Shown here: one piece after another, positions 10,018 to 16,789 of the stretch | Layout: each line of letters opens with the position of its first letter | How positions within the stretch are numbered: the first letter of the stretch is position 1 | Origin: Serpentinimonas maccroryi | GTDB taxonomy: Bacteria > Pseudomonadota > Gammaproteobacteria > Burkholderiales > Burkholderiaceae_C | Assembly: GCF_000828915.1 (NCBI RefSeq) | Contig: NZ_AP014569.1 | Span: forward strand, 1,240,001 to 1,304,000 | Length of the DNA: 64,000 nucleotides | Direction: 5' to 3' | Notes under the pieces: generated by a model | What the model saw: the letters and a program-made list of their open reading frames with translations, nothing else | The model's database searches: none | What the model was told of the DNA's origin: nothing | Position numbers and translations under genes: made by a program

Positions 10018-10611
10018 TTAGCGCAGCCACTGGGCAAACTGCTGGCGCACGTGGCGTAGCTTGGGTGCGGCCACCGCTAGGCAGTAGCCGTTGTGCGGAT
10101 GGCGAGCAAAAAAGCGCTGGTGCTCGGCTTCGGCGGCATCAAAGCGCTGCAGCGGCGCGAGCTCGGTCACGATTGGCACGCCAAAGGCGTCGGCGGCTTG
10201 TAACTCGTCGATCAGCTGCCGCGCCACCCGCTCTTGTTCGGGCTCGGTACTGTAGATTGCGCTGCGGTACTGGCTACCCACATCGGCCCCCTGGCGGTTG
10301 AGGGTGGTCGGGTCGTGGGTGGCAAAAAAGATTTCCAGCAAGGTGCGCAGCCCCACTTGCGCCGGGTCAAACACCAAGCGGACGGCCTCGGCGTGGCCGC
10401 TGCGGCCGCTGCACACCTGCTCGTAAGTGGGCTGGGGCCAATGGCCGTTGGCGTAGCCAGACTCGACCTCGAGCACGCCACGCACGGGCTCAAACACCGC
10501 CTCGGTGCACCAGAAACAGCCGCCGGCCAGCACAAGGGTGCGCGCAGCGCCCGGCTGCGCGCTTGAACGCTCGCTTGCGTCTAAAAATGGAGGGGCAGAT
10601 GTTGCAGTCAT
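10018..10611 (-). CDS. msrA: Peptide-methionine (S)-S-oxide reductase MsrA
   Basis: MsrA reduces the S epimer of methionine sulfoxide, repairing oxidised proteins. The 197-residue product carries the catalytic motif GCFWCTE with Cys32 as nucleophile. The family signatures GHAEAV, FFATHDPT and QYRSAIY are also present, and a C-terminal segment (HNGYCLAVAAPKLRH) carries the probable resolving cysteine. The first 25 residues are low-complexity and precede the conserved core. The gene is divergent from the hydrogenase operon across a 383-base gap. Transcription from that gap could be linked, but nothing in the sequence shows it. Confidence 0.96.
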   Translation of the reverse strand: MTATSAPPFLDASERSSAQPGAARTLVLAGGCFWCTEAVFEPVRGVLEVESGYANGHWPQPTYEQVCSGRSGHAEAVRLVFDPAQVGLRTLLEIFFATHDPTTLNRQGADVGSQYRSAIYSTEPEQERVARQLIDELQAADAFGVPIVTELAPLQRFDAAEAEHQRFFARHPHNGYCLAVAAPKLRHVRQQFAQWLR

Positions 10612-10700
10612 TTGATCAAGCTCAAACCCTTGCGGGCCGACGCAGTAAAGAATGGCTTGGTTGGCCCGGTTTGCTCGCGCTCGCTGGGTCGCAGATTTTG

Positions 10701-10713
10701 CGAAGTTGTTTCG
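10701..10713. promoter_or_regulatory. Inverted repeat CGAA-N5-TTCG with GTTG centre
   Basis: The sequence CGAAGTTGTTTCG has 4-bp arms around GTTGT. A similar palindrome with the same GTTG core occurs 48 bp downstream (10748-10762). The pair could be protein-binding sites for either msrA or the hox operon. The role is unproven. Confidence 0.35.
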
Positions 10714-10747
10714 AAGGTTATACCCACACCCTCCCGATCAGCAAAGC

Positions 10748-10762
10748 GGAAAGTTGATTTCC
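10748..10762. promoter_or_regulatory. Inverted repeat GGAAA-N5-TTTCC with GTTG centre
   Basis: Perfect 5-bp arms flank GTTGA. It shares its GTTG core and AAA/TTT-like arms with the repeat at 10701-10713. It lies about 120 bp upstream of the sigma-54 element, within the usual range for an enhancer-binding protein. Confidence 0.4.
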
Positions 10763-10786
10763 ACATGAGCCACCGATGTATCTTTA

Positions 10787-10802
10787 GTCTGCTATTACAG
10801 AC
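10787..10802. promoter_or_regulatory. Candidate upstream activator site: GTCTG-N6-CAGAC
   Basis: Perfect 5-bp inverted repeat with a 6-bp AT-rich spacer (CTATTA), centred about 100 bp upstream of the predicted hox start. Position and symmetry suit a dimeric NtrC-type activator. In Cupriavidus (Ralstonia) eutropha the hox operons are activated by HoxA, a regulator of this class. No hoxA gene is in this window. Confidence 0.5.
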
Positions 10803-10818
10803 CAGGAAAATTATTGCC

Positions 10819-10831
10819 AATCAATGAGTTG
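10819..10831 (+). promoter_or_regulatory. IHF-binding consensus
   Basis: AATCAATGAGTTG matches the IHF consensus WATCAANNNNTTR at every defined position. It sits between the candidate activator site (10787-10802) and the -24/-12 promoter (10869-10885). That is where IHF bends DNA at sigma-54 promoters. ihfA is encoded in the same window (55647-56039). Confidence 0.65.
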
Positions 10832-10868
10832 ACAAACACACTAGGGGTAAACACTGGCTGCACCCAAA

Positions 10869-10885
10869 CTGGCCCCCTTGTTGCA
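10869..10885 (+). promoter_or_regulatory. Sigma-54 (-24/-12) promoter of the hox operon
   Basis: CTGGCCCCCTTGTTGCA has the invariant GG (10871-10872) and GC (10883-10884) spaced by exactly 10 bases, and matches YTGGCACG-N4-TTGCW at most positions. Predicted transcription start is near 10896, about 100 bases before the hoxF ATG. RpoN-dependent transcription of the soluble-hydrogenase operon is established for C. eutropha. Confidence 0.75.
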
Positions 10886-10994
10886 AGAGTTTGGGTGTAG
10901 TCACAGCCGCAGACCCGATGTGACCCGCTGGTTTCAGGGCCCGCCAGCCGATGCACGCACCGCCACCGCCCACCTCAAAACAGAAAGGAATTCT

Positions 10995-12812
10995 ATGGAG
11001 CAAGCCATTCAATCGATGCTCGCGCGTTACGGCAACGACCGCACGCGCCTGCTCGACATGCTGTGGGAGTTGCAATGGCAACACGGCCACATCCCTTCTG
11101 CGGCCCTGCCACCGCTGGCGGCTGGCCTGAACCTGTCGGTGCCCGATGTGGTCGAGACGGCCTCGTTCTACCACCTGTTCCGGCTCGAGCCCATGGGCAA
11201 GCACTGCATCTACCTATGCAATTCGGTGCTGGCCAAGCTCAATGGTTACGACGCAGTGCGCGAGGCGCTCGAGCGCGAAACCGGGGCCCACTTTGGTGTG
11301 CCCAACCCCGATGGCCTGTTCGGGCTGTTCGAGACACCTTGCATCGGCCTGAGCGACCAAGAGCCGGCCATGATGATCGACAAAGTCGTGTTCACGCGCC
11401 TGTCACCCGGCAAAATCGCCGACATCGTGGCGCAACTCAAGCAAGGCAAAACGCCGGAGCAGATCGCCAACCCGGCCGGCCTCGCCACCGACTCATTGGC
11501 CTACGTGGAGTCGATGGTCGAGTCCAACGTGCGCACGCAGCGCCCGATTTTTTTCCGCGGCAAGCTCGACCTGGCTACTGCGTTGGAGCAAATGCTATCC
11601 AGCGAGCCCAGCCAAGTGATCGACTCGGTGGTGTCGTCGAAGCTGCGCGGGCGCGGCGGCGCCGGGTTTTCTACCGGACTCAAATGGCGCCTGTGCCGCG
11701 ACGCGTGGGGCGACCAAAAAACCGTGATCTGCAACGCCGACGAAGCCGAACCCGGCACCTTCAAAGACCGCGTGCTGCTTACGCGCGCGCCCAAGCAGGT
11801 GTTTTTTGGCATGGTGGCGGCCGCCTACGGCATCGGGGCCAGCAACGGCATCCTGTATCTGCGCGGCGAATACTACTACCTCAAAGACTACCTCGAGGCG
11901 CAGTTGCAACAGATGCGCGAGCAGGGCTTGCTGGGGCGCAGCATCGGCGGCAAAGCCGGGTTCGACTTCGACATCCGCATCCAGATGGGCGCCGGCGCCT
12001 ACATCTGCGGTGAAGAAACGGCGCTGATCGAATCCTGCGAAGGCAAGCGCGGCACGCCGCGCCTCAAGCCCCCCTACCCGATCCAAAAGGGTTACTTGGG
12101 CCAACCCACCAGCGTCAACAACGTCGAGACCTTCGCCTGCGTCAGCCACATCATGGTCGAAGGGCCGGCTTGGTTTCGCGGCTTTGGCACCGCCGAATCC
12201 ACCGGCACGCGTCTGCTCAGCGTATCGGGCGACTGCAGCAAACCCGGCATCTACGAAGTCGAATGGGGCACCACGGTCAACCAGGTGTTGCGCATGGTGG
12301 GTGCTTACGGCGCCATGGCGGTGCAGATCAGCGGTCCTTCGGGCGACTGCGTGTCGGCCGAGAAAGACGGCGACCGCGTGCTCGGTTACGAAGATCTGTC
12401 GTGCAACGGCGCCTTCACCATCTTCAACAAGACCCGCGACCTGCTCTGGATCGTGCGCGAGCACATGCAGTTTTTTGTTGATGAATCGTGCGGCATCTGC
12501 GTGCCGTGCCGCGTCGGCAATGTCGATCTGGTGCACAAAGTGGATTTGGTGCGCGCTGGCCGCGCTTGCCAGCAAGACCTCAACGAGGTGGTGCAGTGGG
12601 GCACGATGGTGCGCAAGACCAGCCGCTGTGGCTTGGGCGGCACCTCGCCCAAACCCATTCTGACCACGCTCGAGCGCTTCCCCGAAGTCTATCAAGCCAA
12701 GCTGGTGCAGCCCAAGGGGCCGCTGTTGCCCTCGTTTGACCTCGAAGCTGCCCTAGCCGCCTACCCGCGAAGCCAGCCCACCGTCCAAACCGCCACGGAG
12801 ACCACGGCATGA
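10995..12812 (+). CDS. hoxF: NAD-reducing hydrogenase, diaphorase subunit HoxF
   Basis: HoxF carries FMN and exchanges electrons with NAD+ in the cytoplasmic HoxFUYH hydrogenase. The 605-residue protein joins a NuoE-like domain (about 1-160) to a NuoF-like domain. The FMN/NAD segment GRGGAGFSTG lies near 220. A [4Fe-4S] site is formed by CGICVPC (Cys499, 502, 505) and Cys545. In the NuoE-like part the cysteine pattern is degenerate: CIYLC, then CIGLS with Ser where the last ligand would be. That resembles the C. eutropha HoxF I remember. Start chosen at the ATG preceded by AAAGGAA; the open frame extends upstream without a ribosome site. It overlaps hoxU by ATGA. Confidence 0.97.
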   Translation: MEQAIQSMLARYGNDRTRLLDMLWELQWQHGHIPSAALPPLAAGLNLSVPDVVETASFYHLFRLEPMGKHCIYLCNSVLAKLNGYDAVREALERETGAHFGVPNPDGLFGLFETPCIGLSDQEPAMMIDKVVFTRLSPGKIADIVAQLKQGKTPEQIANPAGLATDSLAYVESMVESNVRTQRPIFFRGKLDLATALEQMLSSEPSQVIDSVVSSKLRGRGGAGFSTGLKWRLCRDAWGDQKTVICNADEAEPGTFKDRVLLTRAPKQVFFGMVAAAYGIGASNGILYLRGEYYYLKDYLEAQLQQMREQGLLGRSIGGKAGFDFDIRIQMGAGAYICGEETALIESCEGKRGTPRLKPPYPIQKGYLGQPTSVNNVETFACVSHIMVEGPAWFRGFGTAESTGTRLLSVSGDCSKPGIYEVEWGTTVNQVLRMVGAYGAMAVQISGPSGDCVSAEKDGDRVLGYEDLSCNGAFTIFNKTRDLLWIVREHMQFFVDESCGICVPCRVGNVDLVHKVDLVRAGRACQQDLNEVVQWGTMVRKTSRCGLGGTSPKPILTTLERFPEVYQAKLVQPKGPLLPSFDLEAALAAYPRSQPTVQTATETTA

Positions 12813-13531
12813 AAGTCGAAATCACCATCGATGGCCAGCCGGTGCAGACCGAGCTTGGCCGCACCCTCATCGACGTAGCCGCCGAAGTCGGGGTTTACAT
12901 ACCCTCGCTGTGCTACGTAAAAGGCAAAGAGTGCCTAGGCACCTGCCGAGTCTGCTCGGTCAAGGTCAACGGCGCCGTAAACGCCGCCTGCACCGTGCGC
13001 GTGTCCAACGGCATGGAAGTCGAAGTCAACGACCCGACCATGGTGGACATGCGCAAATCGTTGGTCGAGTTCTTGTTCGTCGAGGGCAACCACAACTGCC
13101 CGAGCTGCGAGAAAAGCGGGCGCTGCCAGCTGCAAGCCGCCGGCTACGAGACCGACATGATGGTCTCGCGCTTCCCCTACCGCTTCCCGGTGCGCGACAA
13201 CAGCCCAGGCAGCGAGAAAATCTGGCTCGAACGCGACCGCTGCATCTTCTGCCAGCGCTGTGTCGAGTTTGTGCGCGACCAAGAAACCGGCCAAAAAATC
13301 TTCAGCATCAGCGGCCGCGGCGGTACCGCGCGCATCGAGATGGATGTGGAATTGGCCAACCGCATGAGCGACGAGCAGGTGCGCGAAGCGGTCGATCTGT
13401 GCCCGGTCGGCACCATTTTGCAAAAACGCGTCGGCCACGATGTGCCCATTGGGCAGCGCAAGTACGAAGTTCAAACGCTGCGCGCGCGCAGCCTCAACAT
13501 TCCAGGAGCCAAACATGAGCCACGCAGCTGA
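12809..13531 (+). CDS. hoxU: NAD-reducing hydrogenase, Fe-S subunit HoxU
   Basis: HoxU links the hydrogenase module (HoxYH) to the flavin module (HoxF) through iron-sulfur clusters. In 240 residues it shows a plant-ferredoxin-type [2Fe-2S] set (Cys35, Cys42, Cys46, Cys49). A His/Cys cluster in the NHNCPSCEKSGRC segment at about 96-108 follows, then a further cysteine group beginning CIFCQRC. This corresponds to the N-terminal part of complex I NuoG. Start and stop overlap hoxF and hoxY, consistent with translational coupling. Confidence 0.97.
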   Translation: MKVEITIDGQPVQTELGRTLIDVAAEVGVYIPSLCYVKGKECLGTCRVCSVKVNGAVNAACTVRVSNGMEVEVNDPTMVDMRKSLVEFLFVEGNHNCPSCEKSGRCQLQAAGYETDMMVSRFPYRFPVRDNSPGSEKIWLERDRCIFCQRCVEFVRDQETGQKIFSISGRGGTARIEMDVELANRMSDEQVREAVDLCPVGTILQKRVGHDVPIGQRKYEVQTLRARSLNIPGAKHEPRS

Positions 13532-14153
13532 AGCCCTGGCCGGGCAAGAGTTCGCCCACGACCTGCCCGCCACCCCGTTCGACCCCGCTTTGGCCGCTGG
13601 CCGTGCCGGCAAAATCAAGGTCGCCACCATCGGCCTGTGCGGCTGCTGGGGTTGCACCCTGTCGCTGCTGGATCTCGACGAGCGCCTGCTGCCGCTGATG
13701 AGCAAGATCACCATCACGCGCTCGTCCATCACCGACGTCAAGCGCATCACCGAGCGCTGCGTGGTCGGTTTCGTCGAAGGCGGCGTGGCCAACGAGGAAA
13801 ACATCGAAACCCTCGAGCACTTCCGTGAAAACTGCGATGTGCTGATTTCGGTCGGCGCTTGCGCCGTCTGGGGCGGCGTGCCGGCCATGCGCAACGTCGT
13901 GCCGCTGTCTGAGTGCCTCGACTTGGCGTATGTGAACTCACTCACGAGTGTGCCCGGTGTGCGTCCCACCATCCCCCTGCACCCCGACATCCCGCGCATC
14001 ACGACCAAGGTCTATCCGTGCCATGAAGTGGTCAAAATGGACTACTTCATCCCCGGTTGCCCACCCGATGGCGATGCCATCTACAAGGTCCTTGACGACC
14101 TCGTGCATGGCCGACCGTTCGACCTGCCGATCTCGATCAACCGCTACGACTGA
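13515..14153 (+). CDS. hoxY: NAD-reducing hydrogenase, small subunit HoxY
   Basis: HoxY is the small [NiFe]-hydrogenase subunit that holds the [4Fe-4S] cluster next to the active site. The 212-residue protein has GLCGCWGC (Cys42, 44, 47), then GACAVWGG and IPGCPPDG, which together supply the proximal cluster ligands. It ends in SINRYD, like the C. eutropha protein. The ATG at 13515 is preceded by AGGAG and overlaps the end of hoxU by 17 bases. No signal peptide is present, as expected for the cytoplasmic enzyme. Confidence 0.97.
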   Translation: MSHAAEALAGQEFAHDLPATPFDPALAAGRAGKIKVATIGLCGCWGCTLSLLDLDERLLPLMSKITITRSSITDVKRITERCVVGFVEGGVANEENIETLEHFRENCDVLISVGACAVWGGVPAMRNVVPLSECLDLAYVNSLTSVPGVRPTIPLHPDIPRITTKVYPCHEVVKMDYFIPGCPPDGDAIYKVLDDLVHGRPFDLPISINRYD

Positions 14154-14172
14154 CACGCACAAAGGAACGAAC

Positions 14173-15639
14173 ATGAGCAGAAAACTGGTCATTGACCCCG
14201 TGACCCGCATCGAAGGGCACGGCAAGGTCGTGGTGCACCTAGACGACGACAACCAGGTGGTGGACGCCAAGCTGCACGTGGTGGAGTTTCGCGGCTTCGA
14301 ACGCTTCATCCAGGGCCACCCCTACTGGGAAGCACCGATGCTGCTGCAACGCATCTGCGGCATTTGCTTCGTCAGCCACCACCTGTGCGGCGCCAAAGCG
14401 CTCGACGACATGGTCGGCGTCGGGCTCAAGCAGGGCTTCAACGTCACGCCCACGGCCGAAAAAATGCGCCGCCTGGGCCACTACGCGCAGATGCTGCAGT
14501 CGCACCAAACCGCGTATTACTACCTGATCGCGCCCGAGATGATGTTCGGCATTGAGGCCGCGCCCGAACAGCGCAACATCGAGGGCCTGATCGAGGCCAA
14601 CCCGGAGTTGGTCAAGCGCGCCATTGCCTTGCGCAAGTGGGGGCAAGAAGCGCTCAAAGCCGTGTTCGGCAAGCGCATGCACGGCATCAGCTCGATACCG
14701 GGCGGGGTCAACAAAAACCTGAGCATCGCCGAGCGCGACCGCTTGCTCAATGGCGAAGACGGCCTGATCAGTTTGGATCAGGCGATTGAATACGCTGTTG
14801 AAGGGCTGCAGGTTTTTTACGACTACCACGACAAGTTCCGCCACCAGTTCGATAACTTTGGGCACGCACCCGCGCTCGACATGTGCCTGACCGACGCCCA
14901 CGGCAATGTGGACTATTACCACGGCAGCCTGCGCGTGGCCGACGCCGACAAAAACGTGGTGGCCGAGTTCGACTACCACGACTACCTCGATCACTTCTCC
15001 GAAGCCGTCGAGGAGTGGAGCTACATGAAGTTCCCCTACCTCAAGGCGCTTGGGCGCGAAGCGGGTTCGGTGCGCGTGGGGCCGCTGGCGCGCATGAACA
15101 TCACGCGCTCGCTCCCGACGCCGCTGGCGCAAGCGGCCCTGGAGCGCTTTCAGCACTACCACAAGGGCAAGGCGTGCCAGATGGCGCTGCACTACAACTG
15201 GGCGCGGGTGATCGAAATCCTGCACTCGGCCGAGTTGATTCGCGATCTGCTCAACGACCCCGACCTGCAAAAAGACCAGCTGCTGCTCACACCGGCGCCG
15301 GGCTCTTGGTGCGGCGACGGCGTGGGCGTGGTCGAGGCCCCGCGCGGCACGCTGTTGCACCACTACCGCGCCAACGAAAGCGGCGAAATCACGTCGTGCA
15401 ACATCATCGTTTCGACCACGCAAAACAACATGGCCATCAACCGCACGGTGCGCCAAGTGGCCCAAGACTGGCTCGGCGGCAAGGCCGAAATCACCGAGGG
15501 CATGATGAATGCGCTCGAGGTCGGCATCCGCGCCTACGACCCGTGCCTGAGCTGCGCCACCCACGCGCTGGGCAAAATGCCGCTGCACGTGAGCGTGATC
15601 GATGCCCAAGGGAGGGTGGTCGATGAACGCACCCGCTGA
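14173..15639 (+). CDS. hoxH: NAD-reducing hydrogenase, large subunit HoxH
   Basis: HoxH binds the Ni-Fe(CN)2CO centre that splits or forms H2. The 488 residues match the C. eutropha length. Metal ligands are Cys62 and Cys65 (RICGICF) and Cys458 and Cys461 (DPCLSC), followed by His464. The 24 residues after His464 (starting ALGKMP) form the C-terminal extension removed by the HoxW protease after nickel insertion. Residue 66, next to Cys65, is Phe where HoxH proteins I know have Pro, and LCGAK replaces the usual L-A/S-A-K nearby. Start ATG at 14173 has AAAGGAA upstream, 19 bases after hoxY. Confidence 0.98.
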   Translation: MSRKLVIDPVTRIEGHGKVVVHLDDDNQVVDAKLHVVEFRGFERFIQGHPYWEAPMLLQRICGICFVSHHLCGAKALDDMVGVGLKQGFNVTPTAEKMRRLGHYAQMLQSHQTAYYYLIAPEMMFGIEAAPEQRNIEGLIEANPELVKRAIALRKWGQEALKAVFGKRMHGISSIPGGVNKNLSIAERDRLLNGEDGLISLDQAIEYAVEGLQVFYDYHDKFRHQFDNFGHAPALDMCLTDAHGNVDYYHGSLRVADADKNVVAEFDYHDYLDHFSEAVEEWSYMKFPYLKALGREAGSVRVGPLARMNITRSLPTPLAQAALERFQHYHKGKACQMALHYNWARVIEILHSAELIRDLLNDPDLQKDQLLLTPAPGSWCGDGVGVVEAPRGTLLHHYRANESGEITSCNIIVSTTQNNMAINRTVRQVAQDWLGGKAEITEGMMNALEVGIRAYDPCLSCATHALGKMPLHVSVIDAQGRVVDERTR

Positions 15640-16117
15640 AGCGCTGGTCACTCTGGCCGACTTCGACCGCCCCGACGCGCTCATTTTGGGCATCGGCAAC
15701 GACGGGCGCCAAGACGACGGCTTGGGCTGGGCCTTCATCGACTGGCTGGAGCAAAACGGCCTGTGCCCGCAGGCCGAGCTGCAGCGCAACTACCAGCTGC
15801 AGATCGAAGACGCCGAGCTCATCAGCCGCAAGCAGCGCGTGTTGTTCGTCGACGCCACGCTCGACCCGGCCGCCGAACCCTTCCGCCTGTACCCAGGGCA
15901 GCCGCAGTACGACTACAGCTTCACCTCGCACGCGGTGTCGATCGCCTCGATTTTGGCCACCTGCCAAACCTGCTTTGGGCGCCTGCCCGAGGTTTATGTG
16001 CTGGCCATCCGTGGCTACGAGTGGGAGCTGCAGATGGGCCTGAGCGAGCGCGCACAGCGCAACCTGCAGGCGGCGCAGCAGTCGCTCTGCCCGGCCTTTT
16101 CCACCGAAACCGTTTAA
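15623..16117 (+). CDS. hoxW: Hydrogenase maturation endopeptidase HoxW
   Basis: HoxW cleaves the C-terminal extension of HoxH once nickel is inserted. The 164-residue product belongs to the HupD/HyaD/HycI peptidase family. It has LGIGND near 22-27 followed by QDDGLGW, and VDATLD around residue 80; these acidic residues bind the substrate nickel. The ATG at 15623 (preceded by GGGAGGG) is preferred over an in-frame ATG at 15602, and it overlaps the end of hoxH by 17 bases. Length equals the C. eutropha protein within one residue. Confidence 0.93.
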   Translation: MNAPAEALVTLADFDRPDALILGIGNDGRQDDGLGWAFIDWLEQNGLCPQAELQRNYQLQIEDAELISRKQRVLFVDATLDPAAEPFRLYPGQPQYDYSFTSHAVSIASILATCQTCFGRLPEVYVLAIRGYEWELQMGLSERAQRNLQAAQQSLCPAFSTETV

Positions 16118-16143
16118 TTTTCTAAACTCAAGGAGCGCCCATC

Positions 16144-16647
16144 ATGCAAGAACGCGAAGTCGAACGCATCGCCAACCTGATTTACCAAGCGCCGCTGGGC
16201 GAATACATCGGCCGCGATGGCGCCGCCATCCTAGCCGCCCACGCCGGGCGTGAACATCGGTTGCAAGACCAAGATTTTCTGTTCCATCAGGGCGACCTGA
16301 CCAACAGCTTTTACATCGTCACCGAAGGCCGGCTGGGCTTGGTGCGCGAAAAAACCGAGACCCGGCGCGAAATCACCGTCCACGTGCTGGAAAAAGGCGA
16401 TTTGGTCGGCGAGCTGAGCTTCATCGACCAGACTCCTCACGACCTCTCGGTGCGCGCCCTGGGCAATGCCGCAGTGCTGTGCTTCAAGGCCGGCGATATC
16501 CAGCCGCTGATCACACAGCACCCGCAACTGGTCTATAACTTCATGCGCGCCGTGGTCAAGCGCGTGCATGCGGTGGTGACCACGCTGGGCCAGCACGAGA
16601 TGGAGTTGCAGCAGTACATCCAGACCGGCGGGCGCGGGCGCGTCTAA
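16144..16647 (+). CDS. hoxI: Hydrogenase accessory subunit HoxI (cNMP-binding-domain protein)
   Basis: A 167-residue protein consisting of a single cyclic-nucleotide-binding-type beta-roll (about 30-145; motif LEKGDLVGELSFIDQTPHDLSVRA) with a short helical tail and no DNA-binding helix-turn-helix. In C. eutropha HoxI forms a dimer attached to HoxFUYH and gives the enzyme an NADPH-responsive activation site. Its place as last gene after hoxW supports the same role. A ribosome site (AAGGAG) precedes the ATG by nine bases. On sequence alone it could be mistaken for a Crp-type regulator, but the missing HTH argues against that. Confidence 0.9.
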   Translation: MQEREVERIANLIYQAPLGEYIGRDGAAILAAHAGREHRLQDQDFLFHQGDLTNSFYIVTEGRLGLVREKTETRREITVHVLEKGDLVGELSFIDQTPHDLSVRALGNAAVLCFKAGDIQPLITQHPQLVYNFMRAVVKRVHAVVTTLGQHEMELQQYIQTGGRGRV

Positions 16648-16789
16648 AGGCCCGTGCCTTAGGCGCTCGCACGCACCCTGTGCCGTGCGGGCCGTGTGTG
16701 ACAGGCGGGGGCTTTCGGGTGCCCAGCCGTCGTTGGGCTGCAGACAAAGGACCAAACCCTGGCGCAATTTCTGCTAAGGTACGGCCGTT

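Larger units (their letters stand above)
10612..10994. other. Long control region between msrA and hoxF
   Basis: This 383-base stretch has no supported gene. It is visibly richer in A and T than its surroundings, especially at 10735-10860. It contains three inverted repeats, an IHF consensus and a sigma-54 promoter (separate entries). Short open frames cross it on both strands but lack ribosome-binding sites and recognisable products. Confidence 0.7.

Noticed and set aside
10660-10700. Other GG...GC pairs considered as sigma-54 elements
   Set aside because: The spacing between GG and GC is eight bases, not ten, which sigma-54 does not tolerate.
10608-10827. Short open frames of about 70 codons on both strands in the msrA-hoxF gap
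   Set aside because: They overlap each other and the regulatory elements, lack ribosome sites and match no family I recognise.
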